The position numbers and the translations under genes were made by a program. The notes beneath the pieces are model-generated. The model ran no database searches and was not told the origin of the DNA. It worked only from the letters and a program-made list of their open reading frames with translations. Below are positions 45,897-54,650 of a stretch of DNA of 64,000 bases, in pieces; the stretch's first letter is position 1, and the number at the start of each line of letters is the position of its first letter. The stretch is taken from NCBI RefSeq assembly GCF_012979275.1, contig NZ_JABASZ010000003.1:1-64000 (forward strand). The letters run 5' to 3'. Source of the DNA: Pseudopontixanthobacter vadosimaris. Its GTDB lineage: Bacteria; Pseudomonadota; Alphaproteobacteria; Sphingomonadales; Sphingomonadaceae.

Positions 45897-46847
45897 ATGG
45901 CCAAACGCGATACTCTGGATGGAAAGCTGGTCACCCTGTTCGGGGGCAGCGGGTTTTTCGGCACCCATATCGCGCAGGCGCTGCTGGAATGCGGGGCGCG
46001 CCTGCGGATAGCCAGTCGCAACCCGGAAAAGGCGTTTACCCTGAAGCCCCTCGCCAATCTGGGTCAGCTTCAATTTGCCCGCTGCGACATTACCGACCTG
46101 CAGAGCGTGCGGGCCAGCATGCATGGTGCCGACGCCGCCGTAAATCTGGTCGGCGCATTCTCCGGCAATCTCGACCGCCTGATGGGAGAAGGTGCCGGCC
46201 ATGTCGCGCAGGCGGCGCATGAGGCAGGGGCGAGCGCGCTCGTGCAGATCAGCGCTATCGGTGCCGACGCCGGCAGTGCCTCGGGCTATGCCCGCGCCAA
46301 GGCGCTGGGCGAAAGGAGGGTTCGCGAAACCTTTCCCGGTGCGACTATCCTGCGCCCGCCGATCCTGTTTGCCGAAGACGACGAATTCATCACGATGTTT
46401 GCTGGTTTGATCCAGGCCTTCCCCGTCATGCCGGTTTTCGCGCCGGATGCTCCGCTGCAGATGCTGTATGTCGACGATGCCGCCGATGCCGTCGCCGCCG
46501 CCCTGTCGGACCCTGCGCGCCACGGCGGCAAGCTCTACGAGATCGCGGGACCGGAACCGATCACGATGATGGAACTGAACCGCAGGATAGCGAAGGCCCA
46601 GGACCGCAGCCGCAGCTTCGTGCCTGTGCCCGACGGAATTGCGGGGTTCTTCGCCAAGCTGCCGGGCTCGCCCATGGGCACCGATCAGTGGCTGATGCTG
46701 AAGGAAGGGAACATGCCGTCAGGCAAATATCCCGGCCTTGAGGACATGGGGATCGAGGCAAGGCCGCTTAGCCTGTTTCTGGATCGTTGGATGGTACGCT
46801 ACCGCAAGAACGGGCGCTTTGCCGACAAGACCCGCGACACGATTTGA
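45897..46847 (+). CDS. NDUFA9-like NAD(P)H-binding protein (complex I-associated)
   Basis: A 316-residue Rossmann-fold protein of the atypical SDR/NmrA type. The nucleotide motif is VTLFGGSGFFGTHIAQ, and the middle has A-R-C-D-I-T-D-L and N-L-V-G-A-F. The Y-x3-K position reads GYARAKALGE. The set agrees with the complex I NDUFA9 subunit family of alphaproteobacteria and mitochondria, which binds NADPH at the quinone-module arm. The ATG at 45897 is used, since codons before it look untranslated. No other complex I gene is in the window. Confidence 0.87.
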   Translation: MAKRDTLDGKLVTLFGGSGFFGTHIAQALLECGARLRIASRNPEKAFTLKPLANLGQLQFARCDITDLQSVRASMHGADAAVNLVGAFSGNLDRLMGEGAGHVAQAAHEAGASALVQISAIGADAGSASGYARAKALGERRVRETFPGATILRPPILFAEDDEFITMFAGLIQAFPVMPVFAPDAPLQMLYVDDAADAVAAALSDPARHGGKLYEIAGPEPITMMELNRRIAKAQDRSRSFVPVPDGIAGFFAKLPGSPMGTDQWLMLKEGNMPSGKYPGLEDMGIEARPLSLFLDRWMVRYRKNGRFADKTRDTI

Positions 46848-46880
46848 CCGGCGCTGGCTGATCGGCGCCGCAAAATCTGC

Positions 46881-47363
46881 TCAGGCAGACCCGGCCGGCA
46901 GCGTCCCTTCATCGCCTGTCAGGGAGAGCGGTTCGACCAGCAGGGTTCCACCATCATTGCCGGTGACGCGCACATATGTGCCCGCACCCAGATCTGGCCC
47001 CATCGCCATCCATTCGCTGTCGCCCTGCTTGACCCGGCCCGAACCGTTCCTGATCGGCTGCGTAACCACTGCGGTCTGACCGACCAATCGCCCCATCCTG
47101 TTGTTCAGCAGCGGGTCCGAACTCTGGATCGGCCGGTCGCGCAGGAACCGCTTGGCTGAAAATACCGCGATGAGGGCAAGGAACACGAAATCGACGATCT
47201 GCATGATCAGGCCGGGATCGATCGACCAGACCAGAACGCCGGTCGCCAGTGCGGCGACCGCGAGCCAGAGGAAGTAGACGCCCGGCACCACCAGCTCCAG
47301 GCCGGCCAGGACCAGCCCCAGCGCAATCCAGATATGCCAGGCTTCGATGCCGGTGAAATCCAT
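46881..47363 (-). CDS. NfeD family membrane protein
   Basis: A 160-residue short NfeD (NfeD1b type): hydrophobic helices at about 8-30, 33-50 and 55-72 and then an OB-fold domain with G-R-L-V-G-Q-T-A-V-V and G-S-G-R-V-K-Q-G-D-S-E-W. It pairs with the stomatin-like gene upstream, with a 4-bp overlap, as is the rule for this family. NfeD is thought to stabilise or regulate the SPFH partner in the membrane. Confidence 0.93.
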   Translation of the reverse strand: MDFTGIEAWHIWIALGLVLAGLELVVPGVYFLWLAVAALATGVLVWSIDPGLIMQIVDFVFLALIAVFSAKRFLRDRPIQSSDPLLNNRMGRLVGQTAVVTQPIRNGSGRVKQGDSEWMAMGPDLGAGTYVRVTGNDGGTLLVEPLSLTGDEGTLPAGSA

Positions 47364-48388
47364 CAGCTACGATCCGTCCGGTGGCCGCTGCGCCCGTCGG
47401 TCCGCAAATCCGTACGGGGCACCGTGACGCGGGGCCGTTCGGGAATCGGCGTGCCTGCCACTTCGCCGGTCTGCGCCCCGTCGGGCCTGGCGATGTCGCG
47501 CACCAATTCGCCGATCCCGCCCAGCGAACCGATCAGTTGCGTCGCCTCGACCGGGAACAGGATCGTCTTGGCATTGGGTGATGTGGCGAATTTGCCCAGC
47601 GCCTTGGTGTATTCCTGCGCGATGAAATAGTTGATCGCCTGATTGCCGTTTTGCGCGATGGCTTCGGAAACGGAGCGGGTGGCCTGCGCTTCGGCATCGG
47701 CAGCGCGTTCGCGCGCCTCGGCATCGCGAAACGCCGCCTCGCGCTTGCCCTCGGCTGACAGGATGGCGCTCTGCTTCTCGCCCTCGGCGCGCAGGATGCG
47801 GCTGGCCCGGTCGCCTTCCGCCTCCAGGATCTCGGCACGTTTCAGGCGTTCGGCCTTCATCTGCCGTGCCATCGCTTCTGAAATGTCGATCGGCGGGCGG
47901 ATATCCTTGATCTCGACGCGGGTGATCTTGATGCCCCAGGGCGAGGTGGCATGATCGACCACCGACAGCAGGCGGGCATTGATCTCGTCGCGCTTGGACA
48001 GGGTTTCGTCCAGGTCCATGCTGCCCATTACGGTCCGCAGATTCGTGGTGGTGAGGGCGAGGATCGCATTTTGCAGGCCCGAAACCTCGTAGGCAGCCTT
48101 GCCGGCGTCGAGGACCTGGAAGAACACCACGGCATCCACACCGACCATGGCGTTATCCTTGGTGATGATCTCCTGCCCCGGAATGTCGAGCACCTGTTCC
48201 ATCATGTTGATCTTGTGCCCCACCCTGTCAATGAAGGGAAAGATCAGATGGAGTCCGGGTTCGGCCGCGAGAGTGAATTTGCCCAGCCGTTCGATCGTAT
48301 AGACGAAACCCTGCTTCACCACCCGCACCGCCATCAGCAGGAAGATGAGCAGCAGCAGAACGAACAGGCCAAGGATTACATATAGCAT
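47363..48388 (-). CDS. SPFH/stomatin-like protein (QmcA type)
   Basis: A 341-residue stomatin/prohibitin homologue. It has one N-terminal membrane helix (about 2-20), the SPFH domain ([19 protein letters not shown] onwards) with a [13 protein letters not shown] region, and a long Glu/Ala-rich coiled coil (about 190-260). The coiled coil is followed by the [13 protein letters not shown] segment of the QmcA/paraslipin branch. The C-terminal 45 residues are basic and Arg-rich. It forms membrane microdomain rings with NfeD. Confidence 0.94.
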   Translation of the reverse strand: MLYVILGLFVLLLLIFLLMAVRVVKQGFVYTIERLGKFTLAAEPGLHLIFPFIDRVGHKINMMEQVLDIPGQEIITKDNAMVGVDAVVFFQVLDAGKAAYEVSGLQNAILALTTTNLRTVMGSMDLDETLSKRDEINARLLSVVDHATSPWGIKITRVEIKDIRPPIDISEAMARQMKAERLKRAEILEAEGDRASRILRAEGEKQSAILSAEGKREAAFRDAEARERAADAEAQATRSVSEAIAQNGNQAINYFIAQEYTKALGKFATSPNAKTILFPVEATQLIGSLGGIGELVRDIARPDGAQTGEVAGTPIPERPRVTVPRTDLRTDGRSGHRTDRS

Positions 48389-48471
48389 TGATTACACCCT
48401 CTCTCGACCGTCAGCCTACATCAGGCAGGGGCGCCGACCAAGGAAAAGCGATGCCGAAAAGCGAGCAAAAC

Positions 48472-48500
48472 AAAAAGGGCCGCACCAGCGTGCGACCCTT
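48472..48500 (-). terminator. Rho-independent terminator after the small Asp-tailed protein gene
   Basis: On the minus strand, AAGGG-T-CGCAC and GTGCG-G-CCCTT form an 11-pair stem (one G-T pair) with a 4-nt loop, directly followed by TTTTT. It lies 28 bp after the stop of the gene at 48528. Confidence 0.85.
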
Positions 48501-48527
48501 CTTGCAAGTTAGCTTAGGCTAAAAGAT

Positions 48528-48767
48528 TCAGACGCTGATTGCGTCGTCATCGTCATCATCGTCGATAATGGTCAGCAGGCCGAGGATGAGCGCAGCGAAA
48601 CCGACGAGAACAACCACGCGAGCGGAACTGTCATCGCCGCCCATCTGCGAAACGATCGATTCGCCGACGGGCGCAGCCACGCGGTCGATCGATGCTGCCT
48701 GTGCAGCAACCGGGGCTACAGCAAGCGCGACAGCGGCGGCGATGGCAGAATGACCGGCAAATTTCAT
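48528..48767 (-). CDS. Small exported protein with one membrane helix and poly-Asp tail
   Basis: A 79-residue protein of unknown function. A signal peptide (MKFAGHSAIAAAVALAVAP and a few more residues, cleavage near AQA|A) is followed by about 28 residues. A hydrophobic helix (VVVLVGFAALILGLLTII) then leads to a run of seven Asp and a short AISV end. AGGAG lies 6-7 bp before the ATG. The terminator downstream and the strong ribosome binding site suggest a highly expressed, monocistronic gene. Small proteins of this look are common in Erythrobacteraceae as I recall, but no function is known. Confidence 0.75.
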   Translation of the reverse strand: MKFAGHSAIAAAVALAVAPVAAQAASIDRVAAPVGESIVSQMGGDDSSARVVVLVGFAALILGLLTIIDDDDDDDAISV

Positions 48768-48896
48768 GATAATCTCCTGAACCCTATGCAGTGTTTTTGG
48801 TTTTGCAGAATCGTTCCCTGCGTCATCGGCCCGCAATGCTGCTGGCAAGGTGCATTTGTCAATGCCTCGATGGCCGGCTGGCAATGCGCCGCATGC

Positions 48897-49781
48897 TCAA
48901 AGCTGCGATCGGTTAAGCGCCAGAATACGGCCGTACGCCCGCTCCGCCGCCGCTTCGTCATAGGCGGGGGAATCCAGCACCGTCCAGCCGTGATCGGCGG
49001 GATAGACTTCGATCTCGGCCGGAACGCCCGCTGCCTGCGCCGCCTGCCGCAGCGCGGTCTTGACCTGCGGATCCTTGGCATCGTCATTCTGCGCGATGGC
49101 GAAAAGATACGCGGCCTTGCTGTCGTCCAGCAGCCGGTGCGGGCTCATCTCGCCCTCTCGCACCAGCCCGCCGCCATGCAGCGACGCCGCCGCTCTTACG
49201 CGGGACGGAACGGCAGCGGCGGTATAGACGGTGAACGGCCCGCCCATGCAATAGCCCTGCGTTCCGATGCCGCGCGTGGTGTCCACCGCCTCCTGCCCGT
49301 CCATCCAGGCGATGGCCGCGGTGGCATCGCGCATGATCGCCTGCGGGCCGAGCATCTTGCGCAAGGCGCCCGCCTTCCCAAACCCGTCGTCGCGCTGAAA
49401 GGCCGCGAAATCGTTCCATAGCGGCGCGCGCCGGCTGCGATAATACTGGTTTACGACCAGAACGGCATAGCCTTCACTCGCAAGCCGCCGCGCCATGACC
49501 ATGAAGGCTTCGCGCAGGCCGGCGATGTCGGGCCACAGGAGCACGCCGGGGTGCCGTTCGCCGGCAGGATGGACGAAGAAGGCATCCATCTGCCCGTCGG
49601 GCGTGGCGAAGGCCACCGTGCTTTCGGTCAGCCTGCCAGTCGCTTCGTCGCCATCCAGCATCGTGCCGGTCGCGGAACAGGCGGTCAGCGAAGCCGCGGC
49701 TCCGGCCACGCCAAAACCGGCGAATTGCCTGCGGTTCAGCGCCTTCCAGTCGAAACCCGCCAGATCCTGTTCATCGCACAT
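48897..49781 (-). CDS. Exported dienelactone hydrolase-family protein
   Basis: A 294-residue alpha/beta hydrolase. The N-terminus has a twin-arginine motif (NRRQFAGFGVAG) and a lipobox (SLTAC), so it is probably exported by Tat and then lipidated. The DLH nucleophile elbow is GYCMGG (cysteine), with a D-D-x-x-D acidic region and the final histidine in PADHGW. The family hydrolyses dienelactones or related esters. GGAGGGAG lies before the ATG at 49781; longer frames are rejected. Its natural substrate is not clear. Confidence 0.88.
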   Translation of the reverse strand: MCDEQDLAGFDWKALNRRQFAGFGVAGAAASLTACSATGTMLDGDEATGRLTESTVAFATPDGQMDAFFVHPAGERHPGVLLWPDIAGLREAFMVMARRLASEGYAVLVVNQYYRSRRAPLWNDFAAFQRDDGFGKAGALRKMLGPQAIMRDATAAIAWMDGQEAVDTTRGIGTQGYCMGGPFTVYTAAAVPSRVRAAASLHGGGLVREGEMSPHRLLDDSKAAYLFAIAQNDDAKDPQVKTALRQAAQAAGVPAEIEVYPADHGWTVLDSPAYDEAAAERAYGRILALNRSQL

Positions 49782-49954
49782 CGTCGCTGCTCCCTCCGCC
49801 ACCATTCCGGTTTGCATGGCTGCTGCGGATGGTAGCAGGCTGGCCGGCAGCGTCCAGCAGCGGCTTCGGCGATGGTTCGTCCGCTGCGGTTTCGCTTGCC
49901 CCGACCCGCGGCATTTGCGAGTCTGTAAGGCATGCCGAACAAGAAGGTGACCGG

Positions 49955-51574
49955 GTGAAATCTGTTCTGGGCTGGCTTGGCCGGCGGACCCTGCTCTATT
50001 TGGCCATCGTCGCGGCGCTGGGTTTCTACGTCCTCGTCTGGCCCACGGCCTCGACCTATGTGGGCCAGGGATCGCTCCGGCAGGACATCGCATCGGGCGA
50101 GAGCCTGGGCGCGCAGACGCGGAGCGCGCTGGCCGCTTCCGTCAGCCGCTGGGAAGCGCTGGGCGAGAATATCGAAACCCTGCCGGGCGATGCCGTCGCC
50201 GCTCGCCTGAAGGCAGCGCAATCCGATCTGGATCGTTTGCAGGCGGAGGACAGGGAGGGCGGCGGCTGGCTGGACTCGGTTCGCCCCAGCCGCATTGTCG
50301 ACAACTATCGGCGCAAATTGCAGATCGGCCTGCTGACACGGGAAATCGGCCTGCTGCAGGCGGCGCGCAGCCGCCAGGCAGCCAGCGCGGCGCTGGCTCC
50401 GCTGGCGCAGGTACCTACGCAGCGGGCGATCGCCACGGCAGAGGCGCGCTGCACCCGTGCCGCCAGGGATTTGCAGAATCACAATCGCCGCAACCCGGTG
50501 GATCGTACGGCGCGGGACTGGATTTACGGTCAGGGCCCGCAGCTGGAAGAACGGCGCGACGATCAATGCAGGCTGGCCGAAACGCTGTCCTCGCGGCGCG
50601 AGGCTGGGATCGCTGCGGCGCGTACTCTCATGCAGGCAAATGCCCGCTACGATGCCCTGGCGGCGCAATCCGCCGATGCGCTGCGGCAGGTGAATTCGGG
50701 CGCAGGCCAGGCCACCCTGCGCGATCTTATGGAGAAAGCGGCGCTGCTGCTGATCGGCATATTACTGGCGCCCTATGCTATCCGGCTGCTGTTCTGGTTC
50801 GTGCTTGCACCCATGGCGATGCGCAGGGGTGCCATCCGCGTCGCAGTGCCCGGCGGGCGCGGGCCGCCTGTCAGGCAGAGCACACCTTCCGCCGTGTCGA
50901 CCGCGATCGTCCTCCAGCCCGGCGAGGAATTGCTGGTACGGCAGAATTATCTGCAGACCCTGTCCGAAGCGGTGGAAAGCCGCACGAAATGGCTGCTGGA
51001 TGCAAGACACCCGCTGTCCAGCATGGCGAGCGGCATGATGTTCCTCACCCGGATCAGAGGCGACGGGCAGGAACTGACCGTCTCGGATACGCAGAACGCC
51101 TTTGCCGAGGTGGCCATCATCGACCTGCCCGCCGGTTCCGCCTGCGTATTGCAGCCGCGCGCGCTGGCGGCGGTGGTGCAGCAGCGGAATGCACCGATGC
51201 GGATCACCAGCCATTGGCGGCTGTTTTCGCTCAACGCCTGGCTGACCATGCAATTGCGCTTCCTGGTGTTCCACGGCCCCGCGCGGCTGGTGCTGAAAGG
51301 CGGACGCGGCGTGCGGGTGGAGCCGGCGGCGGAAGGGCGCATCCTTGGGCAGGAGCAGATGGTCGGCTTTTCTGCCGATCTTGCCTATTCCGTCACTCGC
51401 AACGAGACCTTCTGGCCCTATTTTCTCGGCAAGGAGAGCTTGTTGAAAGACAGGGTTCGCGGCGGCGAAGGCGTGTTGATCGTCGAGGAATCGCCCTTGG
51501 CCTCCCAGCGCGGCGGGGTTCGCGGCGGGCTGGAAGGCATGGTGGATGCCGGGTTGAAGGCTTTCGGCCTCTAG
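49955..51574 (+). CDS. Large hypothetical membrane protein with AIM24-like C-terminal domain
   Basis: A 539-residue protein. An N-terminal helix (about 11-30) leads to a mainly helical, Arg/Gln-rich region (40-250) with long heptad-like stretches, then a second membrane helix at about 272-295 (LLIGILLAPYAIRLLFWFVL). The rest is a beta-rich domain (about 310-520) resembling AIM24/TIGR00266-type proteins. The start is GTG at 49955 after AAGGTG; no ATG in frame gives a better N-terminus. The function is unknown. I suspect a membrane-organising role by analogy with AIM24, but that is weak. Confidence 0.68.
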   Translation: MKSVLGWLGRRTLLYLAIVAALGFYVLVWPTASTYVGQGSLRQDIASGESLGAQTRSALAASVSRWEALGENIETLPGDAVAARLKAAQSDLDRLQAEDREGGGWLDSVRPSRIVDNYRRKLQIGLLTREIGLLQAARSRQAASAALAPLAQVPTQRAIATAEARCTRAARDLQNHNRRNPVDRTARDWIYGQGPQLEERRDDQCRLAETLSSRREAGIAAARTLMQANARYDALAAQSADALRQVNSGAGQATLRDLMEKAALLLIGILLAPYAIRLLFWFVLAPMAMRRGAIRVAVPGGRGPPVRQSTPSAVSTAIVLQPGEELLVRQNYLQTLSEAVESRTKWLLDARHPLSSMASGMMFLTRIRGDGQELTVSDTQNAFAEVAIIDLPAGSACVLQPRALAAVVQQRNAPMRITSHWRLFSLNAWLTMQLRFLVFHGPARLVLKGGRGVRVEPAAEGRILGQEQMVGFSADLAYSVTRNETFWPYFLGKESLLKDRVRGGEGVLIVEESPLASQRGGVRGGLEGMVDAGLKAFGL

Positions 51575-51596
51575 TTCCGCGCTCCCGATCCGGGCC

Positions 51597-52622
51597 TCAG
51601 TGCCGCTGCAGAGCCTCTTCGCACTGGCCCATCAGATCGGCGATAATCGTGGCGACGGGTTCCTCCGCCTTGACCATGCCGACCGACTGGCCGGCCATCA
51701 GGCTGCCATTCTCGACATCGCCGTCGATGACCGCGCGGCGCAAGGCACCTGCCCAGTAATGTTCGATCTGCAATTGCGCCTCGGCCATCTCGATTTCCTT
51801 GCGGTCGAGGACACCGGCCACGTCGCGCTGCTTGCCGGTGAAGGCTTCCGTTCCCTTGTTCTTCAGGGCGCGGACGGGGATCACCGGCAGCCGGGCATCG
51901 ACCTGCACGCTGGCGACAGCATCGCGGGCATTGGCGCGGAAAAACGCCTTCTTGAAATCGGGATGGGCGATGCTTTCCGTCGCGCAGGCGAAGCGGGTGC
52001 CAAGCTGCACGCCCACCGCACCCATTTCCAGATATCCGGCAATCGCCTCGCCCCGGCCGATGCCGCCGGCAACGAAGACGAGGTGGTCTTCGCCGATCTC
52101 GGGCAGGAATTCCTGCGCCAGCACGCTGGTGGAGACGGGGCCGATGTGCCCGCCCGCCTCCATGCCTTCGATCACCAGCGCATCGCCGCCGGAACGCAGT
52201 AATTTCTTCGCCAGCGCCAGCGTGGGGGCGAACACGATGACCTTCGCGCCGAAAGCCTTGATCGCCTCGACACTGCCCTTGGGCGGAATACCGCCGGCCA
52301 GCACGACATGCGTCACGTCATGCTTCGCGCAGACAGCGATCAGGTCGGTCAAATCGGGGTGCATGGTGATAAGATTCACGCCGAAGGGCTTGTCGGTCAG
52401 CGCACGCGTCGCCGCGATCTCGCGGTCGAGCAGATCGGGCGTCATCGCTCCGCAGGCGATGATGCCGAAGCCGCCCGCATTGCTGATGGCGGACACGAGA
52501 TTACGTTCCGACACCCAGCTCATCGCCCCGCACATGATCGCATACTTGCTGCCGAGAAATTCGGCACCGCGCCGCATCAACGCCTTGCTCTTCGCAAAAT
52601 CCTGTGTCGCCTGATCGCTCAT
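51597..52622 (-). CDS. Nitronate monooxygenase-family FMN protein
   Basis: A 341-residue FMN TIM-barrel protein, different from the one at 41773. Typical segments are YAIMCGAMSWVSERNLVSAI, the F-G-V-N-L-I-T block, EGMEAGGHIGPVSTSVL and VFVAGGIGRGEAIA for FMN phosphate. It resembles the FabK-like branch that is often annotated as 2-nitropropane dioxygenase. It is monocistronic by position, convergent with the AIM24-like gene and divergent from a small lipoprotein gene. The physiological substrate is unknown. Confidence 0.88.
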   Translation of the reverse strand: MSDQATQDFAKSKALMRRGAEFLGSKYAIMCGAMSWVSERNLVSAISNAGGFGIIACGAMTPDLLDREIAATRALTDKPFGVNLITMHPDLTDLIAVCAKHDVTHVVLAGGIPPKGSVEAIKAFGAKVIVFAPTLALAKKLLRSGGDALVIEGMEAGGHIGPVSTSVLAQEFLPEIGEDHLVFVAGGIGRGEAIAGYLEMGAVGVQLGTRFACATESIAHPDFKKAFFRANARDAVASVQVDARLPVIPVRALKNKGTEAFTGKQRDVAGVLDRKEIEMAEAQLQIEHYWAGALRRAVIDGDVENGSLMAGQSVGMVKAEEPVATIIADLMGQCEEALQRH

Positions 52623-52788
52623 CTGTCCGGTACCGTCCTGCGTTCCGTCCGGCGCATGAAGGCGCGGGATTCTTGGTTCCGGCGCTTAGGCAAAGCCACC
52701 CCGGCCTGCAAGCGCGCCGCTTTTTGCGGAAACTCACCCGCCGCCATGCGTTGGCAAGACGAAACACCCGTCAGAGGATGATATCGAT

Positions 52789-53241
52789 ATGGCCCGAACC
52801 ACCATCAACCGCCCCGCCCCCTTCATCGCCCTCGCGGCACTCGCCGCCGGCAGTCTCGCGCTGGCGGCCTGCGACAGCGGGCAGGAGCTTGGCGAGACGG
52901 AGGTGGATGCCGTCCAGCCTGCCGATGCTCCCGATGCGGCGACCGGCATCACTGCCGAAGCGCTGGAGGCAAACCAGATCATCTCGCGCGCCGGGGTGCT
53001 GGCGCAGCAATTGAGCCAGCCCGCCCCGCTGAACGACGAAGGCGAATGGATCGCCGAATTGCAGGACCTGGTGCGGAACAGGGCCGCAGACTTGCCGGAC
53101 GGCCTCGCCGCGCGCCTGATGCCGGAACTCGACGCCCTCGTCGCCGCCCATCAGGCGAATGACGAACAGGCTCGGCGGGCCGCGGCGCAGGCGATCGTCG
53201 TCACCCTGCGGCAGGCGGCGCCGGTCGGCGGGGAGGTCTGA
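52789..53241 (+). CDS. Hypothetical lipoprotein
   Basis: A 150-residue protein with a signal peptide ending in a lipobox (LALAAC, Cys28). The mature part is acidic and mainly helical with no recognised domain; a hydrophobic pattern in the last 60 residues (D-L-P-D-G-L-A-A-R-L-M-P-E-L) could form a helical bundle. It probably sits at the periplasmic face of a membrane. It has its own 166-bp upstream region and is convergent with the aspartate kinase. Confidence 0.72.
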   Translation: MARTTINRPAPFIALAALAAGSLALAACDSGQELGETEVDAVQPADAPDAATGITAEALEANQIISRAGVLAQQLSQPAPLNDEGEWIAELQDLVRNRAADLPDGLAARLMPELDALVAAHQANDEQARRAAAQAIVVTLRQAAPVGGEV

Positions 53242-53274
53242 CCGGCCTGCGGCCAAAAGCGTCCGACGACGCGC

Positions 53275-54570
53275 TCAGGCAGCCTCGTCCGCAGCATCCA
53301 GCCCATAGGCGGTGTGCAGCACGCGAACGGCGAGTTCGGTTTCGTCCTCGTCGATCATCACGCTGACCTTGATCTCGCTGGTGGTGATCGCCTGAATGTT
53401 GATGCCGCGATCGGCCAGCGCCTGGAACATGGTGGCGGCGACGCCCGCATGGCTCTTCATGCCGACGCCCACGACGCTGATCTTGGCGATATGGCTGTCG
53501 GTGATGATGCGGTTGAACCCGATATTGCCGCGCTTGTCCTCCAGCAGGGCCTGCGCCCGCGCGAGGTCGGACTGCGGCACGGTGAAGGTGACGTCGGTCT
53601 CGCCCTTGTCGCGGCCGACGTTCTGGATGATCATGTCGACATTGATCGAGGCATTGGCCAGCGGTTCGAAGATATGCGCCACCGCGCCGGGTTTGTCCGG
53701 AACGCGGGTGAGGATGATCTTCGCCTCGTTCTTGTCATGCGCGATGCCGGTTACGTGCTGGCGTTCCATGTGGCCATCCTCCAGAATTCGGGTCATTTCC
53801 TCGTCCGACACGATCAGCGTGCCGGGCAGATCGTCGGCAGGGGTGGCATCGTCATCGACGAAGGAGGACAGGACCTGCACCCGCACGCCTTCCTTCATGG
53901 CAAGGCCGACCGAGCGGGTCTGCAACACTTTCGCGCCGACGCTGGCGAGTTCCAGCATCTCCTCATACGTCACCGCCTTCAGCTTGCGGGCCTTGGCAAC
54001 GATGCGCGGGTCGGTGGTGTAGACCCCGTCGACATCGGTGTAGATATCACAGCGATCCGCCTTCAGGGCGGCAGCGACGGCGACGGCGGAGGTATCCGAT
54101 CCGCCCCGCCCCAGCGTGGTGACGCGGCCTTCCTCGGACACGCCCTGAAACCCCGGAATGACGGCGATCTCGCCCCGCTCCATCGCGGAGATCATGGACG
54201 CGGCATCGATACTGGCGACGCGCGCGCTGGCATGGGCGGACACGGTCTTCATCGGCATCTGCCAGCCGAGCCAGCTGCGCGCCTTGCAGCCCAGCGATTG
54301 CAGCGTCAGCGCCAGCAGGCCCGATGTGACCTGTTCGCCGCTGGCCACCACCACATCATATTCGGCGGGGTCGTAAAGGGCGTTCGCCTCGCGGCAGAAA
54401 TTCACCAGCCGGTCCGTCTCGCCCGCCATGGCGCTGACCACGACCGCCACCTGATTGCCGTTCGCGGCCTGGCGGCGGACGATATTGGCCACGCGGCGGA
54501 TCCGTTCCGTTCCGGCCATCGACGTGCCGCCGAATTTCATCACGATGCGGGCCAAGATCTCACCTTTCAT
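53275..54570 (-). CDS. lysC: Aspartate kinase
   Basis: A 431-residue monofunctional aspartate kinase, first step of the lysine, threonine and methionine branch. The catalytic start is RIVMKFGGTSMAG, followed by VVVSAMAGETD, G-E-Q-V-T-S-G-L and RGGSDTSAVAVAAAL. Two C-terminal ACT domains with V-D-M-I-I-Q-N and I-N-I-Q-A-I-T-T-S-E-I-K give the usual allosteric site for lysine and threonine. Start is ATG at 54570; a TTG at 54555 with AAGGTGAG before it is an equally good alternative and would give the standard MARIVMKFGG opening. It is divergent from ubiG. Confidence 0.96.
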   Translation of the reverse strand: MKGEILARIVMKFGGTSMAGTERIRRVANIVRRQAANGNQVAVVVSAMAGETDRLVNFCREANALYDPAEYDVVVASGEQVTSGLLALTLQSLGCKARSWLGWQMPMKTVSAHASARVASIDAASMISAMERGEIAVIPGFQGVSEEGRVTTLGRGGSDTSAVAVAAALKADRCDIYTDVDGVYTTDPRIVAKARKLKAVTYEEMLELASVGAKVLQTRSVGLAMKEGVRVQVLSSFVDDDATPADDLPGTLIVSDEEMTRILEDGHMERQHVTGIAHDKNEAKIILTRVPDKPGAVAHIFEPLANASINVDMIIQNVGRDKGETDVTFTVPQSDLARAQALLEDKRGNIGFNRIITDSHIAKISVVGVGMKSHAGVAATMFQALADRGINIQAITTSEIKVSVMIDEDETELAVRVLHTAYGLDAADEAA

Positions 54571-54580
54571 CGGGCTTTCA

Positions 54581-54631
54581 CGCAACGCGCAGGAGGTGCT
54601 GGGCGCAGGAGGTGCTGGCGCGGGCGTTGCG
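54581..54631. repeat. Tandem 16-mer flanked by an inverted 8-mer between lysC and ubiG
   Basis: GCGCAGGAGGTGCTGG occurs twice in perfect tandem (54587-54602 and 54603-54618). The pair is enclosed by CGCAACGC (54581-54588) and GCGTTGCG (54624-54631), so the unit could fold as a hairpin with a repeat-containing loop. It lies just upstream of both start codons. Confidence 0.8.
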
Positions 54632-54650
54632 GCGCTGTTAGGATGCGGCC

